Shown here: piece after piece, positions 23,912-32,696 of the stretch
How the letters are laid out: every line of letters begins with the position of its first letter
How positions within the stretch are numbered: the first letter of the stretch is position 1
Source: Calendula officinalis
Lineage: Eukaryota; Streptophyta; Magnoliopsida; Asterales; Asteraceae
Length of the DNA stretch: 64,000 nt
NCBI GenBank assembly: GCA_963853835.1
Contig: OY970824.1
Span: 65,490,884-65,554,883 of the forward strand
Reading direction: 5' to 3'
Made by a program: the position numbers and the translations under genes
Notes under the pieces: model-generated
Databases searched by the model: none
What the model was told of the DNA's origin: nothing
Seen by the model: only the letters and a program-made list of their open reading frames with translations

Positions 23912-25716
23912 TGTAACACACCGATTTTTCAAAACAATTTAAACTTTTTAAATAATAAGTTTAATACTTAAAAATCCATAATATCCGAAAAAGTGAATTA
24001 AACAAACATTTGAAATAATTGGAAGGTATCAAAACCGGTGTTACAATACATATCATAAACAATAGTCTAGGGAATCAAATGGTACACCGAGCCAATCATC
24101 CAAACGCTATCACTACGGGCCGCCTAATCTTTAGCTCCCGAACCTGAGTACATAGACATAAAGGAAAACGTAGTACGTGAGACAAAATTGTCTCGTGAGA
24201 AACATGAGTTTTAGACCCGGTCATAATTAAATGCAATTAGGTAATAATAGTAAAATGATCATCAAATTGCACATAAGTCCAACATAATCTCGAGCTTGCC
24301 CTAAGCTCACACATACGCAACGGGTCATCCCGAAGCAACTCCCCCGATGTGGGTTATCATCAAAAGATCTTATGGTAATTGGGGTTCTCCCAAACTTACC
24401 GAGATCATCACTCCCCCGTCCCGCGGGTTATCGTAATCCCCCTTTTTATCGGGTTATCATAGTCCCCCGAATTTCGGGTTATCGTTCACTTAGATGTACT
24501 ACTCTTGCGCAGGGAGGTACCGCCCCAAGTAGTAATCTCTACTCCCCCACGAATGGGTTATCGTTTCCGGATAATTTGACTAACACATAATTGGTCATCA
24601 ACATGAGCCTTAGCTCCAATTCAATCATCAATTTAACGGGTCAATGTTACAAATCATTTCATGGCATATAAACATTACAATCAATTTCTTTATCAAAACG
24701 TTTATTCAATAAAGACTCTTTTAAATCATTTTAGCTATTGAAATCATTTTCCTATGTACTCATAAAAGATCACATGTACTCACCTTAGCAATGCTATCCA
24801 ACAATTGTGTTCAACAACAAAATCCTTACTTCCAAATTGAGGAAGTACTTCCAATCTCAAGGTCTTCTCGACCTAACATCAATATCAATACAAAATCTAG
24901 TTATAATCCATAGCTAGCTACTAAGTAATCCATCTAAACTTTCCCAACCACCAAGTTCATACAACTTGGTGGAAATCTCAAACCCTAGTTCAAGATTTTC
25001 CATCATCAATCCCAAATCTAACTTGTACACATTGATTACAAGTCCACAAGGAGTGTTTTACACTCATGAAAGTTCATCTTCCCCAAAGATGATATGGTGG
25101 GTTCCCAAAACCACCATTGTTACCCATACCAAGCTCAAAATGAAGGTAACTAAGTGAAATAAACAAGAATTCTTACCCTTGATGCTTAAATCCTTCAAGA
25201 AGATGAAGATTTGAGCTCCTTAGCTCCAAAAACCGTCCAAATGCTCTCAAAAACGGCTGCACTAAGTCTAGGGTTCGTAGGTGTTATGAGCCCTAGCTTC
25301 TACACAACTTTATATACTCCAGACAGCCCTCGCGCCACGCTCGCGTTTGGCTCGCGCCGCGAGGTGACGCGGGATGTCCTCTTGATCGCCGCAGGAAGCC
25401 CGACTTCGCGCCCCGCTCGCGCCGAGTTCGCGCCGCGAACAAAACGCGAGCTCGACGCGAATTGCTCGCGTCTGATATCTGATCTTGCTGTTTGAACTCG
25501 TGACTGACTCGCGCCGCGAGGCCTGTTTGGGTCAGTTTCTTGCCTTTTAAACTTGTTTCCATCCAAGTCTTGACCCATACTTGGTTACACCAAGTCCCAA
25601 ACATCCCAATACTCGATAGAACACAAACCGAAATGTAAACTAACATAAATAACGAAAATTCACATAAATCCCGAATAATTACACGAAATGAAAAACGTAA
25701 AATTACGGTCGTTACA
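23912..25716 (-). repeat. 5' LTR of the Tekay-like element (1805 bp)
   Basis: Same layout as the 3' LTR. TATA box at 25308-25317, palindromes at 25351-25363 and 25508-25520, and conserved hairpin block at 24499-24532. It lacks 11 bp (GCGACTGCCTC-type spacer) next to the second palindrome, which accounts exactly for the length difference between the LTRs. Confidence 0.93.
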
Positions 25717-25765
25717 AAAAGAAACTTGAATAATTCAAAAAGAATTAACAAGTTTAGGGGGAGAT

Positions 25766-26415
25766 TGTTGGAACAAATCACAGTTCAACTTATTACTGAT
25801 GTTGCAGTTAGTACTGATCATGGTTACTACTGATGAAGACTATGGTTATTACTGATGGGCAGAAACACTTAATACTGATGAGTTGATACTGGTGAAGACT
25901 CTAACTAACTTACTACTGATCATGCACATATTGAAGATACTACTGATCATTAGTAGTTACTACTGACGTTGGTTTTGGACTTACTACTGATTACCAGAGT
26001 TACTACTGACGATGCATATTCACTACTGGTGATTGCAGTTACTACTGGTACGCGTATTTGGAACAAAACAAGTCTGCGATCTTCGTAGAGTTAGTTATAG
26101 AATGTTATTCAATGTATATCTTTTATAATTCGATGTAAATCAAGTCCTAGAATAACTAGGGTAAATAGTTAGGCTTCAAGGACTGCTATAAGTAGTTCCT
26201 TACGAATTGTAAACGTACGTGTGTATTGTTAATCAATAATATACATTGAAGCTTTTTGTGAATCACTGTGTTCTTAATATTATTGTTCATTGTTCGTTCA
26301 ATATACAGTATTCTATTGTTCTTATTACATTAATACAAGTGTTGATCCGCTGCAACTTCTTGTTATTAGTAGATCTGGATTGACAATAACTTGTTTTGGT
26401 TATTCGATCCTGACA
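25766..26415 (+). repeat. Sirevirus LTR (650 bp), shared between the main element and the derivative downstream
   Basis: Begins TGTTGGAAC right after the PPT (TTAGGGGGAGAT, 25754-25765) and ends CGATCCTGACA. About a dozen TACTGA/TACTACTGR motifs fill U3 (25790-26060), and TATAAGTAG lies at 26187. The LTR is followed by a PBS (26418-26429), which belongs behind a 5' LTR, so this LTR is both the 3' LTR of one element and the 5' LTR of another. Confidence 0.9.
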
Positions 26416-27275
26416 AGTGGTATCAGAGCAAATCAAGGGAGAACCATGTCCTATATGAAGAAGCACATTAATACCATCAACAAAAGAATGAAAATGTATG
26501 AGCACAGGCTTCTTCAACAAACAAGAATCATAAGAAGGTTGAAAAAGAAGGTTGATAGTAGTGATGCTCCACCAGTTGAGCTCACTAAGGGGGAGAATGA
26601 CAACATACAAAATATGATAGATGAATCTATTGCAGCAGCAACTTCTCTCCTCAACCTTAAAGAATCAAAAGTTAATGAAGTCCAGGCTAATGATGAAGGC
26701 CTAGAAGACATGGATACTACTGATGCTCCTATAGTAGAACTACCAGTAGTAATTCCTACTACTGATATCACAGCAGTAGTAAATCAAGAAGAGGCAGCAA
26801 ACACTACTGATGCCCTATCAGTAGTAACTCCTGAAAACACATCAGTAGTAACTGCCTTGATTACTACTGAAGAGGAAGAACAAGAGATCCCAGAGCTAAT
26901 TGAAAGAGAACGTTATGTTATCATCTCCAAACCACCAACACCTGAGCAACCACTTATCATACCTGACATTGATGATAATGTGAATTGGTTTGAAGTAGAT
27001 GAATTCACACTTCCTCCACACCCCAAAATACTATCAGAAGATGAACTTCATTTGTTTTATCCAAAGTTTATAATTCCTGGTATCCCAGATATGAAATACA
27101 TTCCACCTCCACCTTCAGCTTGTATTGGAAAGGGAAAGGAAATTTATGATGATGATTATCCCAACAGAGCATTAGGTCACCACATGGTGAACAAAATCAA
27201 TCATGTCAGAGCTGAAAAATAATCAAGATGGAAGGTGAAACACAAGAGATACTTAGAGAAAGTGGCTATTACCAA
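26416..27275 (+). mobile_element. Sirevirus derivative: PBS fused directly to an ORF3 fragment
   Basis: The PBS TGGTATCAGAGC (26418-26429) is followed at once by AAATCAAGGGAGAACC, which is internal ORF3 sequence (6361 onward in the main element with the LARD insertion removed). All of leader, gag, pol and the ORF3 start are missing. The ORF3 fragment runs to about 27270, contains the same TAA (27220-27222) as the main element, and breaks off before an inverted LTR fragment. Native Met codons of the MSYMKK segment (from 26447) would be the first in-frame ATG. Confidence 0.85.
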
Positions 27276-27559
27276 CAGTAACAAAATTCGAATTAATAAG
27301 ATCGGTAGTAAGTCCAAAACCAACGTCAGTAGTAACTACTAATGATCAGTAGTATCTTCAATATGTGCATGATCAGTAGTAAGTTAGTTATAGTCTTCAC
27401 CAGTATCAACTCATCAGTATTAAGTATTTCTGCCCCATCAGTAATAACCATAGTCTTCATCAGTAGTAACCATGATCAGTACTAACTGCAGCATCAGTAA
27501 TAAGTTGAACTGTGATTTGTTCCAACAATCTCCCCCTAAACTTATTAATTCTTTTTTAA

Positions 27560-28661
27560 TTATTCAAGTTTCTTTTGTTCTTCTTCTTCCCTCTTTCTTT
27601 TCTCTAGGGTTCTTTGATTATGTTGCTTTCTTTGTTCAATGATGTATTTGCTGTTTTTCTTTGTAAAATAGTTCAATTTATTTTGGAACATTACAGCATC
27701 ATATGGTCTCATCATGGTGTTTGTGAATATCTGATACATGATCTTTTCAGAGTGTGGATATTCTTTTTCATACAAATATAGCTCACATTTCTTGCTTGAT
27801 CTTTCAAAGAAGTACATATTTGCAGTTGGGAGTACATTCCAAACATACACATTTTCTGGATTTGTAAATATTTCTGGGTAGTTATCTGGATAAAATGCAG
27901 CATCAATCATGTTTGTTAAATATCCAGCTCCAGAATCTTTCCATGATTTATTTGTCATTCTTGGTTTTCCAACGATCAGAAGTTTGATTACATCACTTCT
28001 TGAACGGGATCTAATCAATGGTAACCATCCAGTAAATCTTTGAATAACTTTATCTTCCCTTATAATTTCTAATACATTATTAGACATAACTCTCCAATTG
28101 ATGATTGGATTGTTTTGAAGGGGAGCAACTGGTACTTCAAGAACAGGAATAATTTGTTCTGTCTTTGATCTCTTTTGAGCACTCTGTTTTTGAGTAAGAG
28201 CCTTTCTTTTCTTGGTTTGGGGAGTTGAGGATTCACCAGTAGTTGATATACTACCAGTTTGAATTAACTTTGGACTTATTGGGATTAAAGCTTTTAGTTT
28301 CTTTTCTTCTTCAACTTCTTGTTCAGCTAATTCTTTCTTCTTTGCAGTACAATATTTGTCTATAATTGTGATCATCTTCATTCTGCCAAAAGACTTTGCA
28401 CTGTGCCCTTTTGACTTGAGAAAGTCAATCATAAGTTTCTTCTTTTCAAATATATCATCTGGTAGATCACCTTTTGTTCTTTTACTTTCAGCTACCAGAT
28501 CTTCGAGGCAGTTTAGATGTTCTTCTTCTACTTTTCTAAATCTTTTAAATTCTGCTTGTTGAGCTTCTATCTGAACATCTTTTATTTGAACATGTATTTC
28601 AGCTTCTTGAGATTGTCGAGTTTTTGATTTTTCCTTTTCAGCCTTTTTCTTTTCTTCAAGA
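27560..28661 (-). pseudogene. Sirevirus ORF3 C-terminal fragment, uninterrupted
   Basis: About 367 codons from ALEEKKKAEKEK to the natural end EEEEQKKLE. It retains the Trp codon (VYVWNVLP) that is TAG in the main element, so it is the better-preserved copy of the C-terminal domain. Upstream it is fused to PBS and LTR; the frame stays open into the LTR but has no ATG there. Not expected to make the native protein. Confidence 0.85.
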
Positions 28662-28675
28662 GCTCTGATACCAGT

Positions 28676-28945
28676 TGTCAGGATCGAATAACCAAAACAA
28701 GTTATTGTCAATCCAGATCTACTAATAACAAGAAGTTGCAGCGGATCAACACTTGTATTAATGTAATAAGAACAATAGAATACTGTATATTGAACGAACA
28801 ATGAACAATAATATTAAGAACACAGTGATTCACAAAAAGCTTCAATGTATATTATTGATTAACAATACACACGTACGTTTACAATTCGTAAGGAACTACT
28901 TATAGCAGTCCTTGAAGCCTAACTATTTACCCTAGTTATTCTAGC
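28676..28945 (-). repeat. 3' half of a Sirevirus LTR (R/U5) within the mosaic
   Basis: Matches 26148-26415 almost base for base in reverse complement, including the TATAAGTAG box and the CGATCCTGACA end, followed by the PBS (complement of 28662-28673). The U3 part is replaced by post-pol sequence. Confidence 0.88.
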
Positions 28946-29274
28946 CCTTTGAATCATAACACAACGGTTATTTTCATGGGGGTTATTTTGGTAACTTGAC
29001 AATATAAGGACCAGTAGTAAATTAGATATCAGTAGAAAACGTCAGTAGTATCTATGAACATCAGTAGCAACTAAGGATTTTGACATCAGTAGTAACTAAT
29101 GTATTTTAATGCTGACCTAATTTACCAACCCTAGCAGTAGTAACCACCAAATTTGAGACCAGTAGTATGTGTAAGTACAATTGTTTACCAGTAGTAATGA
29201 CCTACCAGTAGTAAAACACTAAAAAAATAACTTTTTACAACAGAAAAACTTTACACATGATTTTGAGTGAGAGA

Positions 29275-29816
29275 TTAATTTATTAAAATCATTCCAATAC
29301 TGCTAACCAAGAAGCTGAATCTTCCTACATCAAATGCTTTTGTAAAGAGATCTGCTAATTGATTGTCAGTATGAATTTTAACTACTTTGATTAACTTCTT
29401 TTCATTGCAATCTCTTATAAAGTGAAATCTTATTTCAATGTGTTTAGTTTTAGAGTGTTTTACAGGATTGTTCACAATACTAATAGCACTTTGATTATCA
29501 ATAAAAATAGGAGTTTTAAGGATAGAGATACCAAAGTCTAGAAGCTGGTTTTGAATCCAAAGTACTTGAGCACAACAAGCAGATGCAGCTACATACTCTG
29601 CTTCAGCAGTTGATGTGGATACATTTATTTGTTTCTTACATTGCCATGACACTAGTCTTGATCCAAAGAATTGACATCCACCAGTAGTGGACTTTCTATC
29701 TTGACATTCACCTCCATAGTCACTATCTGTGTAGGCTATGAGTTCAAATGGTGAGTCATGTGGATACCATAGACCAAGTGATGGTTTGCCTTTCAAGTAT
29801 CTGATTATTCTTTTTT
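29275..29816 (-). pseudogene. Sirevirus RNase H fragment
   Basis: Reads RIIRYLKGKPSLGLWYPH, AYTDSDYGGE, STAEAEYVAAS, FIDNQSAISIVNNPVKHSKT, KHIEIRFHFIRD, DNQLADLFTKAFDVGRF and ends at the natural stop. It lacks the frameshift and stop seen at 4128 and 4306. The start is fused to ORF3 sequence through an A-rich run, so no RT is attached. Confidence 0.9.
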
Positions 29817-30484
29817 TTTTCTTCAAGAGCTTGATACATAGCCACTTTCTCTAAGTATCTCTTGTGTTTCACCTTCCATCTTGATTGTTTTTCAGCTCTG
29901 ACATGATTGATTTTGTTCACCATGTGGTGACCTAATGCTCTGTTGGGATAATCATCATCATAAATTTCCTTTCCCTTTCCAATACAAGCTGAAGGTGGAG
30001 GTGGAATGTATTTCATATCTGGGATACCAGGAATTATAAACTTTGGATAAAACAAATGAAGTTCATCTTCTGATAGTATTTTGGGGTGTGGAGGAAGTGT
30101 GCATTCATCTACTTCAAATCAATTCACATTATCATCAATGTCAGGTATGATAAGTGGTTGATCAGGTGTTGGTGGTTTGGAGATGATAACATAACGTTCT
30201 CTTTCAATTAGCTCTGGGATCTCTTGTTCTTCCTCTTCAGTAGTAATCAAGGCAGTTACTACTGGTGTGTTTTCAGGAGTTACTACTGATATGGCATCAG
30301 TAGTGTTTGCTGCCTCTTCTTGATTTACTACTGCTGTGATATCAGTAGTAGGAATTACTACTGGTAGTTCTACTATAGGAGCATCAGTAGTATCCATGTC
30401 TTCTAAGCCTTCATCATTAGCCTGGCCTTCATTAACTTTTGATTCTTTAAGGTTGAGGAGAGAAGTTGCTGCTGCAATAGATTC
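29756..30484 (-). pseudogene. Sirevirus ORF3 middle fragment
   Basis: Covers ESIAAATSLLNLKESKVNEG to YQALEEKKK, including the TTD/VV alternating region. One TGA (Trp to stop) separates NVN from the next segment near 30117-30119, but the QSRWKVKHKRY junction keeps CAA where the main element has TAA. Nearly identical in reverse to 26625-27265. Confidence 0.85.
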
Positions 30485-31079
30485 ATCTGGATTGACAACT
30501 CTGGAACAAGGTAGAGTTACCAATGGTTAAATTGAAGTTTTGGGTGTGAATCTTATATCTCGGAAAAGGTAACACTTATCACTTTTTGGTTTAACAATTA
30601 ATTCTGACGCAAATCCTAAAATCACTTAATGGGATAAATGAAGTAAAATCACGATAAGTATCAAAAGCCCAATATATATTGTTAAGTCGAAAGAGAATTA
30701 GGTGGGATATAAATTTGATAAATGTTAAGATAATTATTATGGGAAGTCGGATATGCATAAATTGGTACTTGGATTAACAGCTGATACGTTTGCATCCATA
30801 CGTAATATTTGCCGTTTTAGCAGTGATATAAATGTATCATCTGAATTTGTGAGGAATCTAATAGATATCGATTTTCAAGTGAAGTTTTAAAGGGAATTTT
30901 TTAATTAAGACACATACATCAGCATCTTCATTGACCTCATAGTTCTTATCTTTATTAACTAAACAAGAAGCACAATTATATGATGCTGGAAAGTCTTCAA
31001 TTAAAGCTTTTAAAAGTTGGAGAATGGGTGGGCCGAGATTGCAAAAGGCAACTATTCTTGGTAAATAAATAAAAAACTG
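30485..31079. other. No recognised feature
   Basis: AT-rich sequence between the mosaic and the next copia fragment. I see no reading frame, repeat family or terminal motif that I can name. Confidence 0.5.
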
Positions 31080-32470
31080 ATGTGAAAAGTTTCTACTGAT
31101 CTCCTCATTCAGTTAGTACTGATCTTCACTGTTATTACTGATCCAACTGTTACCAACTGTTACTACTGATCGTATCAATTACTACTGATCAGTAGTAGAA
31201 ACATATGCTGTAAATTTGTACTGGTCACTTTACTACTACTGTAAACTTTTTACTACTGATCACCTCAAAATTACTACTGATCAGTAGTAAATGAAGAAAG
31301 TAGTGTTCGAATTTTGCTACTGATCCTCATGGGTACAAATTTAGTACTATTTTCTTCCTCATAACCGATACATCATATTTTGGAAAACATGACACACACC
31401 ATGTTCATTCCATATTACGGTTCATTGATTGTATTCGGTTAATCACTTGTTAATTTTTATTCGTGATAAAAAGAGAATGAAAATAACTTGTGATATTAAT
31501 GTGAAACGAATCACATTATTCACACACACAGGTTGAAGGCTTGATGAAGATAAAGGAAAGTTCTGTAGTTGTTACATATTTAATCTTTATCAGTTGATTA
31601 CAGAAGATAATTGATTATATTTTATTTGAAGAAGAAGTTGAAAGTCTTACTACATAAGATGTTATGTATTGTTGTAACTGCAATTCAATACTCTTAACGA
31701 AAAGATCTGTTGAAGGCTAAGATAAGCAAGTCCCTCATACAAGATATGATGTTGCTGATTACTATATTTAGACGGAATGTGATGCATAGTTTGAGTTTCT
31801 ACTTCAACTTCAAATAGAAGATAATTGGTATTCAATGTAATTGATATAGCCTTGAAGAACACAAGAATGATAGCACACTTTTAGGGGAAGAAAAAGTGTT
31901 GATCATTCAAGGGGAAGTTCAAGTTTTTCAGATTTATTTGATTATGTCAAAAATGGGAAGAGACTTGAAGATTCCAAGCTAATTCTATAAGTTTTGTCAA
32001 ATCAAATAGGGGAAGATTGTTAGGAATATTTCTATAATATTCATTAAAGATTTGATGTGTCAAAACTTATAAAGTACAAGGACCTAAATTGAAGATATGG
32101 AAGTCAATATTTGAATAAAGATTTAGGAGATAATCATAAATGTAAAAGATATAGTATATCTTTATTAGATTAAAAGATTTAGTATTATCTTTTCCTTGTA
32201 AATCTCTAGGTTTTCTAGTATATAAAGAAACCTAGAGGTATAGAATTAGTCGTTCTTGAAACCCACGTTTTAATGTGTATGTGTGTGTACTCTAAGCCTC
32301 AAGGTCGTTTGATCCTGTTAACCAAAACCGTTCTACATATTTATATGTAGAATTGGGGCTTTTAGTAATCATTGTATATAAAGATTATGATGAAACCTTG
32401 TGCAGCAATACAAATCTGTTCGATTAATTCCGCATTATTTATGATTTGTAGTTGTAAATTACAGATCAAA
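31080..32470 (+). mobile_element. 3' end of a second copia-type element: motif region, PPT and LTR
   Basis: TACTACTGATC motifs cluster at 31085-31290, including two perfect palindromes TACTACTGATCAGTAGTA (31180-31197, 31272-31289). A purine tract AGGGGAAGAT precedes TGTTAGGAATATTTC at 32018, a typical copia LTR start different from the Sirevirus LTR here. A TATA-like TATATAAAGAAACC at about 32220 fits an LTR promoter. The LTR's 3' end is not certain (about 32470, near TTACA). No coding region is preserved. Confidence 0.6.
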
Positions 32471-32696
32471 AACTAACTGTTCTTGAGCCTAAAGATCGAT
32501 TTATATAGAGTTGTTCTAAACTCAGCAAGTTCTCACTCTTTTCTATGGTGTTTTCTTTCTGTATTTTTTGTTGGTCCCAATTTTTGTTGGTGTTTTTGTA
32601 AATTTTGAGTTACTCTAATGGATAATGGATAGTAAATATATGTGTCTTTCAAAAAATATTAGTTTTTAAAATGGCTTTTTCATATTTTTTTCTCAG
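32471..32696. other. Intron-like sequence upstream of the first visible MLO exon
   Basis: T-rich and non-coding, ending in the polypyrimidine tract and acceptor TTTTTTTCTCAG at 32685-32696. No upstream MLO exon is recognisable here; if the gene is complete, its 5' exons lie beyond the left retrotransposon cluster, outside the window. Confidence 0.6.

Larger units (their letters stand above)
17229..25716 (-). mobile_element. Ty3/gypsy chromovirus (Tekay/Del-like), full-length but inactivated, 8488 bp
   Basis: LTRs at 17229-19044 and 23912-25716. The 5-bp target duplication is AAAAG (17224-17228 and 25717-25721). On the minus strand the PBS is TGGTATTAGAGC (complement of 23897-23908, one change from the usual initiator-Met site). 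The PPT AAGGGGTAGATAG lies against the 3' LTR (about 19045-19058). Gene order is gag, protease, RT, RNase H, integrase with a C-terminal chromodomain-like segment, hence chromovirus. Lesions: TGA in gag (23318-23320), frameshifts near 22490, 22235, 21325 and in the C7 run at 20997-21003, and TAA at 20188-20190. The LTRs differ by an 11-bp indel and, by eye, about seven substitutions, so insertion was fairly recent. Confidence 0.95.
1..26415 (+). mobile_element. Sirevirus-type Ty1/copia retrotransposon, 5'-truncated by the window edge, with three nested insertions
   Basis: Reading left to right, with the insertions at 1438-3201, 6376-15299 and 17229-25716 taken out, the order is integrase end, low-complexity linker, copia reverse transcriptase, RNase H, a non-coding stretch rich in TACTACTGR motifs, a long additional ORF (ORF3), a polypurine tract (25754-25765) and an LTR starting TGTTGGAAC (25766-26415). 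An extra ORF between pol and the 3' LTR is the hallmark of the Sirevirus (SIRE/Maximus) lineage. The related LTR-gag copy at 59654 supplies the matching 5' end. The coding part carries nonsense codons at 108-110, 4306-4308, 16080-16082 and 16959-16961 and a one-base deletion near 4128, so this copy is dead. The 5' LTR and gag lie outside the window. Confidence 0.9.
27276..30484 (-). mobile_element. Minus-strand mosaic of Sirevirus pieces in non-native order
   Basis: Read on the minus strand from 30484: ORF3 middle part (30484-29826), RNase H (29816-29275), the motif-rich post-pol region (29274-28946), the 3' half of the LTR with PBS (28945-28662), the ORF3 C-terminal part (28661-27560), PPT and the first 220 bp of an LTR (27540-27308). 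Native order would be RNase H, post-pol, ORF3, LTR. Joins occur at short shared sequences: an A-rich run at about 29820, GGGC/TAGAATAAC at 28945, and TATCA-GCTCTTGAAG at 28662. Repeated template switching during reverse transcription is the simplest explanation. Confidence 0.85.

Noticed and set aside
26290..27222. Long open frame running from LTR R/U5 through the PBS into ORF3 (310 codons), mirrored by 28801-27560 on minus (413 codons), suggesting an LTR-ORF3 fusion protein
   Set aside because: The LTR part has no in-frame ATG; it opens at TTG. The first ATG in the + copy is native ORF3 sequence. The shared LTR frame being open in both is explained by common LTR sequence.
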